From Closterium sp. Naga37s-1 (lineage: Eukaryota > Streptophyta > Zygnematophyceae > Desmidiales > Closteriaceae), in NCBI GenBank assembly GCA_947471745.1, contig CANJKZ010000078.1:2980501-3044500 (forward strand): a stretch of 64,000 nucleotides of DNA, read 5' to 3'. The notes beneath the pieces are model-generated. The model was not told the origin of the DNA, made no database searches, and saw only the letters and a program-made list of their open reading frames with translations. Each line of letters starts with the position of its first letter. The first letter of the stretch is position 1. The translations under genes were made by a program, and so were the position numbers. This document shows positions 12,153 to 22,858 of the stretch, piece after piece.

Positions 12153-12154
12153 CT

Positions 12155-12952
12155 TGTTATTGTCATAATAGGCTTGAATGTGCCTAAAACGAAAGATAGA
12201 GTGCATAGTCGGATTTCTGCACAGCGGCTTCAAACGTTGATAGCGTTCTGATCACAGCTGAAAATGACTAGATTCAAATTGGATCTGGAGCGACTTGACG
12301 TCGCCTACACTTGGCAATTTAAATTGCACGATTTCATTCAGTATTGACGACACAGCAACGGTTTGAACGAACGGTAGTATGGCAGCCACTATAGTCTTAG
12401 AACACAAATTAGGAAGAGTTAGGAGTTGGGAATGACTCCCAACTCCTACAAACCCCAAGAGCTGAGGTACAGTGATGTAGAACAGTGCCACACTGTCCCC
12501 AACCACGAAGGGTCTCGAAACTACCCTCCACAAGGGCCTACACCAAGAGAAATGTTACACTACACAAAGTAATGTAACTATTCTCACTATCTTGAAGTTT
12601 ACCCTTTTGGAAAGCTTCGAAATCACTTGAATCTTGAAACCAAGGCTCTGGTTCTTCAAGATAAATTCTTCTTTGAGTTCTTGGAATTCTGCTGTGCACA
12701 CCTGGGACACGCCGAACGTTCCACACATGACAAAATAGAAAACCGCACACGACACGCAAACAACGACGTGACACGCGACTAGCGATAACTCGCTATTGAC
12801 TCGACACACACATTCAAAACCATGCCTCATCATTCACACAGTATTATAAGCATGAAATATATATTATCTCATGCCCTCATACCATTCCATGCACACACGC
12901 ATGCACGCACACGGACAACAAGCCGAATGCAAACCGTAGGGTTGCACCAACA
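12155..12952 (-). repeat. Element A 5' LTR
   Basis: 798 bp, TGTTGG...ATAACA on the minus strand, flanked outside by CCGGC (12953-12957). Further copies of this LTR family in the window are the split solo LTR (16979-17552 plus 30745-30967) and a 310-bp fragment at 40107-40416. Confidence 0.93.
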
Positions 12953-13853
12953 CCGGCCTCTCAGGCCTCCATATCCTCAGTCTCCACACCGCCGTCTCCC
13001 GTCTACCAAAAGCGGTGGAACCCAAAACCCCGTGCCAAGCTCTAACCAGACCCTACAGCAAGGAATGGTGCGCGGCAATGGATGCTGGGGTGGCCACGCT
13101 CAAAGCTCGCGAGACCTGGGTTCTCGCCGACCACGCTTCACTGAAGGGGAGGCGCATCCTGTCGAGCAAGTGGGTTTTCCGCGTCAAAACCGCCGTTGAC
13201 GGCTCCATCGAGCGCTTCAAAGCCCATTGGGTCGTGCGTGGTTTTGACCAGTGCCATGGCATCGATTTCGACCAAACCTTCGCTCCCCTCAGCCGCCATG
13301 CCTCTGTTCGCATCCTTCTCGCCATCACAGCCGCAAAACACCTCCCGCTCCACCAGATTGACATCTAGAATGCCTTTCTCTACGCGCCCGTCGACGCACT
13401 CATTCTCGTCGAGCAACCTCACACCTACGGCGAGGGCGACGACCACGTGTGTCAACTCAAGAAGTCCCTTTACAGGATCAAGCACGCACCACGCCTATGG
13501 CAACAGCACCTACACCAAATCCTCCTTGACATCGGCTTCACCCAGCTGCCCCACGATCTCGGCATGTATCGCCTCCACTACCGCGGCGATTATATTCTTC
13601 TCACGGCGTACGTGGACGACCTCCTCTACACCGGCACCAACAACAAGCTCCTTGGACAGTTCGAGAAGAATCTCAGCAACCGCGTCGAAATCACCAGCAC
13701 CGCCACGTCTCCTACGCTGCTGATGCCATTAACCTCTCCGCCGCCAAGTACGGAGAAACTATGTCTGCCAAGTTCAACATCAAGCCCGCAAACCTCTCCA
13801 CCCCCTACCGCTCCCCAACCAACCCGCACATACCCCCCACTCAACTCTTAGAA
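12953..13853 (+). pseudogene. Element B pol, second part (linker and reverse transcriptase)
   Basis: It resumes in frame after the CCGGC duplication. The RT N-terminus is seen from 13015 (MDAGVATLKARETWVLA, SSKWVFRVK), then GIDFDQTFAP, then HQIDI followed by a TAG stop (13366-13368) and NAFLYAPV, where relatives have DIQNAFL or DVKTAFL. The catalytic YVDD is intact (AYVDDLLYTG near 13610). A frameshift near 13700 is followed by SYAADAINLSAAKYGETM in another frame. The segment ends where element C is inserted at 13854. Confidence 0.85.
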
Positions 13854-13977
13854 TGTTAGAGTGCTTACATTTGTGTAGGCTATAGTGGGGTAGCCCATAA
13901 GGGGTACAACCCAATTAGGGTTAATACTTGTACCCAACTGTTTCATAGTTCATTCATTCTCGTTTGTTAGTTTGACA
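13854..13977 (+). repeat. Element C 5' LTR
   Basis: 124 bp, TGTTAG...TTTGACA, containing the family core GGCTATAGTGGGGTAGCC and a GTACAACCCAATTAGGGTTA stretch. It is followed directly by the primer site TGGTTTCAGAGCAGG. Confidence 0.88.
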
Positions 13978-13990
13978 TGGTTTCAGAGCA

Positions 13991-14027
13991 GGTCCTTCGT
14001 TAGGACCGATTTTTTTTTGGCCCACCA
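13991..14027 (+). promoter_or_regulatory. Element C leader hairpin and TGGCCCACC box
   Basis: Inverted repeat GGTCC (13991-13995) / GGACC (14003-14007) with a 7-base loop, just 3' of the primer site, followed by TGGCCCACC. The other family members have GGGCCCACC at this place. Confidence 0.6.
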
Positions 14028-14029
14028 GC

Positions 14030-14620
14030 ACGCTCCCCCCCTAGCGTCCCTCGTGTTGCACCTGCTGCCCCGCGCACCGCCCCCTTGCGGCCCGCCCGTC
14101 GACCCTAGGCCCCGTGTGCCTGGTCGACCCTAGGCCCGGCCCCGCCCCGTCGACACTAGGCCCTGCCCCGCCCCGTTGACCCTAGGCCCCGGCCCGCCCC
14201 GTCGACCCTCGGCCCCGCGCGCCGCGTCGACCCTAGGCCCCGGCGCGCCCCAACGACCCTGCTGCCCCGCGCGCGCGCCCGTCGACCCTAGGCCCGGCCC
14301 TGCCCCGTCGACCCTAGGCCCCGCGTGCCCCGTCGACCCTAGGCCCCGGCCCGCCCTTGTCGACCCTAGGCCCCGGCGCGCCCCGTCGACCCTAGGCCCC
14401 GGCCCGCCCCGTCGACCCTAGGCCCCGACCCCCCCCGTCGACCCTCGGCCCCGCGTGCCCAGTCGACCCTAGGCCCCGGCGCGCCCCGTCGACCCTAGGC
14501 CCCGCGCCCGCCCGTCGACACTAGGCCCGGCCCCGCGCCGTCGACCCTAGGCCCCGGCCCGCCCCTCGCCCCTACAGCCCGCGAGCCGCCCTTGCAGCCC
14601 TGCACGCCGCCCCTGGTGGC
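14030..14620 (+). repeat. Element C GC-rich tandem leader
   Basis: Untranslated leader made of repeats around CCCCGTCGACCCTAGGCC, spaced about 20-35 bp with GC-rich filler. The same unit occurs on the minus strand in element N (60606-60690), tying C and N to one subfamily. Confidence 0.85.
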
Positions 14621-14793
14621 CCCCTAGCCGCCCTTGCGGCCCTCTTGCAGTCCTTGCAGCCCCACGTGCTGCCCCTTGCGACCCGCCCGCCGCCTCTTGC
14701 AGCCTGCTCCCTCCCCCCCCCCCCCCCCCTTTCTGCTGCCCGCCCTGTTCCCTGCGCTGCCCGGCCTTTGCCCGCCCTGCGTGCTGCGTAGCT

Positions 14794-15622
14794 ATGGCTT
14801 CTCTCCGCGTTCTCGCGTTCGATCATGAGGGCCGACCAATCCAGTTTGACACGTGGCTCGACGACATGCAGCTGTACCTACTGAGCGACTCTAGGGACAA
14901 CGTTTCGTTGTTTGACCATACGTCTGGCGCCGCTCCCGCCCCTCCCGCCACAGCTGACAATGCGACTCGCTCACAGTGGCTTACTCGTGACGCTGCTGCT
15001 CACTTAGCCATTCACAACCACCTGCTGTTAGCCGAATGCGCTCACTTCGGACAGCACAGGACAGCACAGGTACTGTACGACGCTGTAGTCGCCCGGTACT
15101 CCTCGCATGCCACTACTGCTCTAGGCCGTCTTCTGCTGCCCTACCTGATTCCCGAGCTGTCTGCCTTTGCCACAGTAGAGGACCTGGTTTCCCACCTTCA
15201 CACTAGCGATGCTCGCTACCGCGCTGCCGCCCCAGCTGAGTTCCTTGTCAGGAACCAGCCCCCGATGTTCATCACTCTCTCTACTTTATAGTCACCCGCC
15301 TCCCTGACTCTCTTCGCTCTGTCAAGGACCACTTTCTCTCACTTGACCCCACAGTCCTCACTGTTGACCTGCTCGAGCAGCACCTCCTTGCAGCTGAGAC
15401 TAGTGTAGTCGCTGTAGGTGCTGCTCGTGGCACTCCGCGCACGCCCTTCTTTGAGGGGTGCTCCCCCTCCCCCGTTGCTCCCTCCTACGCCTCTGCTGCT
15501 GCTGCTGACGTCCCTGGTGCTGAGGACGTCGGGGCTGCTTCTGCTAGTGCGAAGCACCGCAGCAGCAAGGGCAAGGGTGGTAGGGGTGGTGGCGGTGACA
15601 GTGGGGGTGGTGGTGGGGGCAG
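14794..15622 (+). pseudogene. Element C gag (frameshifted, truncated)
   Basis: Gag of the short-LTR family (starts MASLRVLAFDHEGRPIQFD). It is open to 15291, where extra CT dinucleotides in a CTCTCT run shift the frame at the conserved ITLYFIVTRLP. It continues out of frame through the conserved block FFEGCSPSP-like to the Lys/Gly-rich KGKGGRGG region and ends at the deletion junction. Protein and family are clear from elements E, F and J; this copy cannot make full gag. Confidence 0.85.
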
Positions 15623-15632
15623 TAGTTTGACA

Positions 15633-16290
15633 TCAAACCATCCAACCACCAACTGTACCAGCAACAACTCGGCTGCATCCTCTTCGTAGCGGTGACGTGC
15701 AGGCCTGACTTGTCCAACGTCTTGAGCCAGCTCGCCCAGTATGCCAAGCGGCCTAAAGGGGAAAATCTGTTGGACCTGCAGTGCGCTCTACAGTACTTCA
15801 TTTTCCACACCGCACATTAGACTCACCTACTCTACGCTCACAACCCGTACCTTCAGCCTCGTTGGCTACGTAGACGCTGATCATGCCGCCGACCCTGCAA
15901 ATCGACGGTCCCGAACCGGCTTCCTCCTCCATCTCGAGCCTACTGGACCAATCTCCTGGAGCTTTACCCCAAGGAGCTGCTCTAGGAGGCAAAAATTGTG
16001 ACATCTGCGAACTTCAAGCTTCACTACGATAACCAAAGCACGATCAAGATCGCGAACAAACCCGGTTACGTCAACCTCACAAAGCACATCGCACTCCGCT
16101 ACTTCTTTGTCAAAGACGAAGTTGACAGGGGCAAAATCATCTTGACCTATTGTCCCACTGGTGACATGGCAGCTGATTTCCTCACCAAGAAACTACCACG
16201 TCAGCAGTACCAGCACTGTGCAAAGATCTGCGGTATAACCAACGCGTCAAGATTTCGCTCCTCCAGAAATGAAGGGGAGTGTTATGATAT
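15633..16290 (+). pseudogene. Element B pol, third part (RT end and RNase H)
   Basis: It resumes as LYQQQLGCILFVAVTCRPD (15651), then QLAQYAKRPKGENLLDLQC, then RNase H with VGYVDADHAADPANRRS near 15860. A deletion or frameshift near 15985 removes the usual catalytic-Glu stretch. The end reads LHYDNQSTIKIANKPG, TKHIALRYFFVKDE and TGDMAADFLTKKLPR. RNase H would remove the RNA template during cDNA synthesis. Several shifts make it non-functional. Confidence 0.85.
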
Positions 16291-16723
16291 GGAATTGTTG
16301 TATAACATTCCTAAAGTAACGAATCCTTAACGTGAAGATGACTGCAGTGAGGACGAAGACCAGGCGACACAAACATTTATCGAAGACGGTTGAAAGCAGA
16401 ATGAATTCGAAGTACAAGCAGGGGGGAAAACATTCAAACAGTTACTATGGAGCGTATTGTTACTGAACCGCACGGTTGGCATTTCCGATGTAGGTTAGCC
16501 CTAAGGGGAATGTACCCCCTTAGAGTACATGGCTAGCAAGGACCTTTTGTATTCCCCTGTATTCCTATATAAACCCTTGTACCGCACTGTTATAGTTACT
16601 TTTGCCGAGATTCAAATCTCCTTCTGACAGGGTCCGTACCCGACATTCACTATCAATCTTCCGCTGCTACACAACGTGCGATCAACCTGAGACGATCCTA
16701 AATCGTGTTTTCATATTGTAACA
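16280..16723 (+). repeat. Element B 3' LTR
   Basis: 444 bp, TGTTAT...TGTAACA, right after the purine tract GAAGGGGAG (16271-16279). It contains a TATA box at 16566-16573. A diverged antisense relative with its own primer site lies at 34387-34578. No 5' partner for this copy is in the window. Confidence 0.85.
16566..16573 (+). promoter_or_regulatory. TATA box in element B LTR
   Basis: TATATAAA, followed about 10 bp on by a GTACCGCAC stretch. The antisense relative has the same motif (34541-34548 on the plus strand), so it is a conserved promoter feature of this LTR. Confidence 0.65.
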
Positions 16724-16978
16724 AGGAAAAGTGATTTTCCTGACATTTGGTAACTTGTCTCAAAGAAATGGTAACCAAATCCAGGGAAAAAAAACGCGAT
16801 TAGTAATTTCTTGAGATGTAATTCTCCCTTCAAATTTTAATCTAAAGACGGCTCTCACGGAGGCCTCTAAGGTTTGAGTTTCTGTTAACTTTACTTATCC
16901 AAACGTTTCAGCGGCCAACTGACGCGTAGTGCTCGGGCTGTAACTATTACGGCGCCTGACCTTTTGTAAGGATTTTGT

Positions 16979-17552
16979 TGTTGGTGCAACCCCTACGATT
17001 TCCATTCGGCTTGTTGTCCGTGTGCGTGCATGCATGTGTGCATGGAATGGTATGAGGACATGAGATAATATATATTTCATGCTTACAATAGTATGTGAAT
17101 GATGAGGCAAGATTTTGAATGTGTGTGTTGAGTCAATAGCGAGTTATCGCTAGTCGCGTGTCACGTCGTCGTTTGCGTGTCGTGTGCGGATTTCTATTTT
17201 GTCGTGTGTGGAACGTTCGGTGTGTCGCACGTGTGCGCAGCAGACTTCCAAGAACTCAAGGAAGAATTTATCTTGAAGAACCAGAGCCATGGTTTCAAGA
17301 TTCAAGTGATTTCGAAGCTCTCCAAAAGGGTAAACTTCAAGATAGTGAGAATAGTTACATTACTTTGTGTAGTGTAACATTTCTCTTGGTGTAGGCCCTT
17401 GTGGAGGGTATTTTCGAGACCCTTCATGGTTGGGGACAGTGTGGTACTGTTCCACATCACTGTACCTCGGCTCTTGGGGTTTGTAGGAGCTGGGAGTCAT
17501 TCCCAACTCGTAACTCTTCCTAATTTGTGTTCTAAGACTATAGTGGCTGCCA
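16979..17552 (+). repeat. Solo LTR of family A, left part
   Basis: It starts TGTTGGTGCAACC and follows the element A LTR until GGCTGCCA, where the D/F composite is inserted. It resumes at 30740. Taken together without the second 5-bp duplication the LTR is 797 bp, against 798 for the element A 5' LTR. TTTGT flanks it at 16974-16978 and 30968-30972. No purine tract precedes it and no primer site follows, so it is a solo LTR. The 255 bp before it (16724-16978) hold nothing recognisable. Confidence 0.9.
17548..17552. repeat. Target duplication of the D/F composite, left copy
   Basis: TGCCA before the left LTR; the right copy at 30740-30744 reads CGCCA (4 of 5). It fits one insertion event bounding the whole composite. 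Confidence 0.65.
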
Positions 17553-17681
17553 TGTAAGAATAATAAACGAGAATGAATGAACTAACAAAGAGTTGGGTAC
17601 AAGTACTAACCCTAATTATGTTGTACCCCTTATGTGCTACCCCACTATAGCCTACACAATATAAGCTATGCAACATTTTGA
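17553..17681 (-). repeat. Element F 3' LTR
   Basis: 129 bp, closely matching the element F 5' LTR at 30609-30739 in the same orientation. Its first bases are lost, because it abuts the element D 5' LTR head-on at 17681/17682. Confidence 0.85.
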
Positions 17682-17809
17682 TGTCAAACTTATATGCTAT
17701 AGTCTATTTAGGCTGTAGTGGGATAGTACTTATAGGGTACAACACTTCTAGGTTTGCTACTTGTACCCACCTGCTTTCTAGTTCATTCATTCCGTTCCTG
17801 ATTCTGACA
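17682..17809 (+). repeat. Element D 5' LTR
   Basis: 128 bp, TGTCAAAC...TTCTGACA, with the family core and followed by the primer site TGGTATTCTGAGCAGG. It lies back-to-back with the antisense element F LTR. Confidence 0.88.
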
Positions 17810-17824
17810 TGGTATTCTGAGCAG

Positions 17825-17859
17825 GTTCCCTAGTGGGAACGTTTTTATTAGGGCCCACC
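17825..17859 (+). promoter_or_regulatory. Element D leader hairpin and GGGCCCACC box
   Basis: GTTCCC (17825-17830) and GGGAAC (17835-17840) pair around a 4-base loop right after the primer site. GGGCCCACC follows at 17851-17859. The stem differs from element C (GGTCC/GGACC) yet still pairs. Confidence 0.65.
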
Positions 17860-18633
17860 ACGAACTTTTGTTTTCCTGCCCTGCCCGAAGCGCGTTTTTT
17901 TTGCGCCTGCCCCTGCTGCCGTCGCGGCCCCTGCTGCCGACCCGGCCTCTGCTGCCGTCGCGGCCTCTGCTCCCGACCCGGCCTCTGCTGCCGCCGCGGC
18001 CCTTACTGCCGTCGCGGCCCCTACTGCCATTGCGGCCCCTACTGCCGTCGCGGCCCTTGCTGCCGTCGCGGCCTCTGCTGCCGATGCAGCCCCCTTGCTT
18101 TCGCGGCCCCTACTGCCGTCACGAACCCTACTGCCGTCGCGGCCCCTGCTGCCGTCACGGCCACTACTGCCGTCACGGCCCCTACTACTGTTGCGGCCCC
18201 TGTTCTGTCGCGGCCCCCTACTGCTGTCGAGGCCCCTGCTGCTGTCGCGGCCCCTGCAGTCGCGACCCCTCCTGCTGTCGCGCCCCCCCCCCCCCTTGCT
18301 GTCGCGGCCCCTACTGTCAAGGCCCCTGCTCTCGCGGCCCTGACCTAAATCGCCAGCTGCGGCTCTGCCCTGCACCCGGCCCTGGTAAGCACCCGTGCCG
18401 CCCCGCCACCTGCTGCCCTGCCGCGCCGCGCCGCCACGAACCGGGCCGCGCCGCCCTGCCGAGCCGCGCCGCTCAGCCGAGCCACGCCGCCCAGCCGAGC
18501 CGCGCCGCCGAGCCGAGCCGCGCCGCCCGCCGAGCCGCGCCGCCCTACCGAGCCGCGCTGCCCTCCTTCTTGCACTGCTGCTGCTGCTTCTGCTGCCACT
18601 ACTGCTACTGCTGCTACTGCTGCTACTGCTGCT
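17860..18633 (+). repeat. Element D GC-rich tandem leader
   Basis: Repeats of CTGCTGCCGTCGCGGCC, then of GAGCCGCGCCGCCC, then CTGCTA triplets just before gag. Its unit differs from other family members, although it occupies the same place between the box and gag. Confidence 0.85.
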
Positions 18634-19106
18634 ATGGCTAGCCCTACTGTTCTCACTTTTGATGCTGAGGGGCGTGAAGTTGACTTTGACGTGTGGGTTG
18701 ACGACCTGCTGCTCTTTCTTCAGTGTGACTCTAGGGATGGAGTATCCCTTTTCGATCACACGTCCAGTGTCTCTACTGCTCCTGCTGCCACTGCTGACAG
18801 TACGGTTCGCTCGCAGTGGACCACTCGTGACGCTGTTGCTCGTCTTGCTGTTCGTAGTCACCTGCCACCTGCTGAGCGCGCGCATTTTGGCCAGTACAAG
18901 ACTGCTAAGTCTTTGTACGACGCTGTCGTAGCGCGCTACTCCTCCCCGCCCCTGCTGCCCTCAGCCGCCTCATGCTGCTGTACCTTTTCCCTGACCTTGC
19001 CACCTTTGCCACAGTCGCTGGCCTCATTGCTCACCTCTGCACTAGTGACGCCCGCTACCGCGCTGCCCTTCCCACTGAGTTCTGTGCCCAGAACCCCCCC
19101 CCCATG
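18634..19106 (+). pseudogene. Element D gag, N-terminal part
   Basis: Begins MASPTVLTFDAEGREVDFD, a diverged member of the family gag, with TRDAVARLAVRSHLPPAER and VVARYSS conserved. One frameshift near 18955 moves the reading to another frame (LLYLFPDLATFATV). It stops at an ATG codon corresponding to NPPPM of relatives; the next gag codons are found 2.6 kb away on the opposite strand at 21713. Confidence 0.85.
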
Positions 19107-21713
19107 CCTCTAGCAGCTCCAGTAGCACGGCGACAGCGCCGAGCGTACCACTCACGAAGCCGCTGCGAAGAGAGGGGCCCCCGCCGCAACGGGACACCCG
19201 GAGAACCTCCAGACTCAGCACACGCAGGCTCAGCACCCCAAGACGCAGTACCCCCAGGCTCAGCACCCCCAGGCTCCACACGCTCAGGCTCAGCACCCCC
19301 AGACTCCACACGCTCAGGCTCAGCACCCCCAGGCTCCGCACCCCCAGTCCCCACACCCGCAGGCCCAGCACCCCTAGCAGCACCTGAGTCGACAGCAACC
19401 TCGACCGGCTCGGCAGGGTCTACCTGAGACACACCTGAGGGGACAGGACCCTGAGGGGGGAGGGGTTCTACCGGAGGAGTACCTAGTGCTAGGAAGAGTG
19501 GCAGGGGGGGGGAGAGAGGCAGTGCGGTAGGGAAAGAGACGGTAGTAAGACACCGACTCGTCAAACGTGACGTCCTGAGAGGACAGAACACGACGCGAGG
19601 TGGGGTGGTAGAACTGCCACCTAGGTGCGTCAGGGGGGAAGCCAAAGAAGACGCAGGGAACGGCACGGGAGGACAGCTTGTCCGCTGAAGTATCGCGGAC
19701 AAAAGCTCGAGATCCCCAGACACGGAACGCGGACGCATCGCCAACCTTCCCCGTCCACCTCAGAGTAGGTGTGGTCTTCGGCAAGGAGACACGAGGCTGA
19801 AGGTTGATCTGATGCGCAGCGTACTGAACCGCGAACGGCCATAGAAAATGGGGAGCAGCCGCATGAATCATGGACGTACGAGCGTCGTCCATGACCATGC
19901 CAATGCGGCGCTCAGCAATCCCATTTTGCTGTGGGGAGGCCGGAAGCGTGAACGTCTGGTGGATGCCCTCCGCACGACAGAAGGCCCTCAGGAGGTCGGA
20001 GGAAAACTCACCACCTCTATCCGAGTGCAGACGCAGAACAGGAAGGTCCGAGCCGAAATGCTCGCTGAGCCGGCGACGAGCACCGCGGATCCAGTCGATC
20101 AACACCTCAGGGACCTCACCCTTGATGCGCAAGGGGAAGACTGTGGTGTAACGCGAGTAGTCGTCAACGACCAGCTCGAACTAACGCTCGTGACCCTGTC
20201 CGCGGACGCGGGCTGGGCCCCACACGTCCATGTGAAGAGTCTGCAGAGGAGCCTCTGTCGGAGGGAACGTGGAGGAGTGAGGAGCGGCGCGCTGCCGGCC
20301 CTCGACACAAGGAACACTGGTAGGGGCAGGCCCCGGAGGAAGGGGAGGGAGGGACCGGGGTAGACCCAAGACAAGGGTACGGGAGGCCATACCTCGAAGA
20401 CGAGGCAGGGAGGGGTGACCAAGGCGGTGGTGCCAAAGGAGAGTCTCGTGCGACAGAGGACGACACGAGCAGGGGGCAGACGCAAGACTAGACCTGGACG
20501 CGGCAGCAAACACCTGACTAGACGCGGCTACCTGACCAGACGCAGAGACCAGAGGAGACGTAGTAGTCAGTGTGTAGAGACTTGACCCAGGCCGACGGGT
20601 GAACGTGGCCAGGTGGCGGCCCGTCCGAGAGCAAGTGCAGTGGGTCACACGCTGACCTCCAGGGGCGAACTGGTCAACCCACACGTCCTGGAGGTCAGCT
20701 CCACTCACCAGGTTCGTAGAGAACGAAGGGAGGTGGAGTCCCGACAGCAAGCCCGACGGGGCCGCAGGGCACGGTAGAACTGTGGAAGAGTGCGCAAGGA
20801 CTGGGCCCCCTGAGGGGTCAGCCAGGGAGACTACGACAGGCCGACTGAGCGGCGTGAGCGTGGTGCTGTCTCTAAAGAAAGAGCGAGAAGCACCAGAGTC
20901 AAGTGTGAAAGTGTGCAAGGCCTCAGTAGGTGCAGTACCAGAGAGAGCAGACTCACCAGCACCTGGAGCAGCAGACTCACCAGTACCTGGAGCAGCAGAC
21001 GCACTAGCACCTAAAGCAGCAGCCTCAATGCCCGGGTCGGGCGGGACACTCAGGTAACAGTCACCCTCAGCACGATCAGTCAAAGCATACATGGCAGCAA
21101 GGATAGCATCGAAATCAAGATCAAAGATAGCCACATTCTGCCTAAGCAGATCATGTCAGCGAGGGAGCTCAACAGCGTCAGGAAACTGGGCGCGCCAGGC
21201 GTCAGTCAGGCGACCGAAGCAGCGCTGCGCAGTGTGTGGCAGCCCGCACGTCTCCCCACGATGACTGCCGGTGCGAAGAACGTAAGTGCAGGGACCAGCA
21301 CCCCCAGACCTCCCACGCCCAGCGTACCACTCACGAAGCTGCTGGGCCGACGGGGTCTCACGGGAACGCGACGGCTACTGGCGCTGGCTACCACCAAAGC
21401 CTCTACGCTGCGCGGCTGCACCTCGACCAGCACCACCGCCGCCGCCACCTCCACCACCGCTGCCGCTGCCTCCACCAGCGCTGCCGCTGCCTCCACCAGA
21501 GGGGAGAAGGGGGACAGGGGAACACCCCTCAAAGAAAGGGGTGCGACGGTCGCCGCGAGAAGCACCTACAGCTAAGATACTCTTCTCAGCTGCAGCGAGG
21601 CTCTCCTCTAGCAGGTCGACAGTGAGCTCGATGGGGCAAAGGGAGAGAAAGTGGTCCCTGACTGAAGAAGGGGAGTCAGGGAGGCGGGTGACTAGGTAGT
21701 AAAGGGTGATGTA
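19107..21713 (-). pseudogene. Element D inverted segment: gag end, protease, integrase, linker start
   Basis: Read on the minus strand from 21713: YITLYYLVTRLPDSP (gag), FFEGCSP, the CX13CX3HX4C motif near 21290-21220 (CTYVLRTG...CGLPHTAQRC), protease FTLDSGASRSFF near 20905, pre-integrase HHRLGHPSLPRLRG, integrase LVVDDYSRYTT, LHSDRGGEFSSDLL, SPQQNGIAERRIG. It ends in repeat-rich linker near 19107. Stops are TGA 21156-21158 at a Trp codon before the protease, and TAG 20181-20183 at a Tyr codon. Integrase from 20132 down to about 19480 is open. Confidence 0.88.
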
Positions 21714-22858
21714 GCTGCTGGTGCTGGTTCTACGGGAGGTGCTGCTGGTGCTGGAGCTGCTGGAGGTGCTGCTGGTGCTGGAGTTGCTGGAGGTGCTGCT
21801 AGTGCTGGAGCTGCTGGAGGTGCTGTTGGTGCTGGAGCTGCTGGAGGTGCTACTGGTGCTGGAGCTGCTGGGGCTGGTGGTGCTGCAGGCGTTGGCACTG
21901 CAGGTACTGGTGCTGCTGGTGCTGGAGCTGCTGGAGGCGCTGCTGGTGCTGGTGCTGCTGGAGGTGCTGCTCGTACTGGAGGTACTGGAGCGGCTGGAGC
22001 TGGTGGTGCTGCGGGAGTTGTTACTCGAGACCCTGGAGCTGAGGGTACTAGTGCTGTCTCTGCTGTTTCTGGAGGCGCTGCGCGGCCGCGGCCGTACTAC
22101 GTTCCGCTCCTTCAGCAGGTTCTTGGTCCTACTCCTCCCTTACTGAGTCCACCACCTGTCCAATCACAGTCGCAGTTCCAGCCGGCCTCTCCACTGCCTG
22201 GTCCTTCTCCTTACTCTGGACCGACTCGAGGTCTTACGGAGCGTCGTGAGCCTGCGTCGCGTCTTGTGTCGCCTGCGTCTCGTCCTGCGTCACCTGAGTC
22301 TCGTTTTGAGTCGCCTGTCCGCACTGTTCGTGCTGGTCGTCGTGTTTCGCGTCCGTGTCCTCCTCTTGTCCCTGGCACTCACTCTATAACTCTGCGTCCT
22401 TCCACTGCTCCACAGCGTGTCCCTCTGCCGTCTCCTCCTGCGTCCTCTCTTCCTGACGGTCCGGACCCGGAGTCTGACTCCCTTCGTGCTGCTAGTCCTA
22501 CTGTCACGTGCTTTCTGGCCACTGCTTTCACTGACCCTTTGTTTGAGTCCACTGCTGCGTCTGCTCTCGTTGCTGAGCTTGTTGACTTTGCTGCAGCCTG
22601 TCGCCTCGACTTCGCCACTAGTCTTGTTGCTGAGTCTGCGTCTGCGTCTGTCTGTCCTCCGTCCGTCGGGGGTGAGTGTGCTCTTGGCGCGGACGTTCTT
22701 GAGGACAGACAGGAGGAGTTTGAGTGCTTTGCCGCTGCTGCACCTCATCTCGTGTCCATGCTGCTTGCCCCTGAGGGAGACCCGGATGCACCAGACATCT
22801 CGACCCCGCGCTCTTACGCAAAGGCGATAGAGGGTCCCTACTCCTCTTAGTGGCAGGC
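21714..22858 (+). pseudogene. Element D integrase-RT linker
   Basis: Gly/Ala-rich repeat coding (units of GGTGCTGGAGCTGCTGGA, 21714-22070), then the conserved family linker: RPRPYYVPLLQQVL near 22090, LTERREPAS, SPVRTVRAGRR, GGECALGADVLEDRQEEFE, LLAPEGDPDAPDISTPRSYA. A TAG at 22848-22850 replaces the CAG that relatives have in SSQWQA (39402, 54636). Element H is inserted four codons later. The linker probably separates two enzymatic domains; no fold is recognisable. Confidence 0.8.

Larger units (their letters stand above)
6563..12952 (-). mobile_element. Element A: near-complete copia retrotransposon nested in B
   Basis: A 6.4-kb element on the minus strand with both LTRs (5' LTR 12155-12952, 3' LTR 6563-7311), a primer site, a purine tract, one gag-pol frame and perfect CCGGC duplications. 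Its 5' LTR is about 50 bp longer than the 3' LTR because of two small deletions in the latter. Together with four stop codons this shows it is not recent. It sits in the integrase-RT linker of element B. Confidence 0.95.
13854..15632 (+). mobile_element. Element C: deleted short-LTR copia inside B
   Basis: It begins with a 124-bp LTR, primer site, hairpin, GC leader and gag, then jumps from the Gly-rich end of gag (near 15622) to what looks like the last ten bases of its own LTR (TAGTTTGACA, ending 15632). Everything from late gag to almost the end of the 3' LTR is gone, with TAG as junction microhomology. Element B RT resumes right after. The flanks (TAGAA left, TCAAA right) match at only 3 of 5 positions, so the insertion boundary is probable rather than proven. 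Confidence 0.7.
3781..16723 (+). mobile_element. Element B: 5'-truncated copia retrotransposon, host of nested insertions
   Basis: An old plus-strand copia element whose parts lie at 3781-6562, 12953-13853 and 15633-16723. They are separated by element A (6563-12957 including one target duplication) and element C (13854-15632). Domains appear in the copia order: pre-integrase, integrase, RT, RNase H, 3' LTR. The 5' LTR and most of gag are missing. Removing element A plus one duplication joins the integrase-RT linker in frame. Stop codons and frameshifts make B inactive. Confidence 0.85.

Noticed and set aside
12538..12774. A 78-codon ORF (MSRRCLRVVCGFLF) conserved in three LTR copies
   Set aside because: It lies wholly inside the A-family LTR and its conservation is explained by the copies being LTRs; no start context or domain supports a gene.
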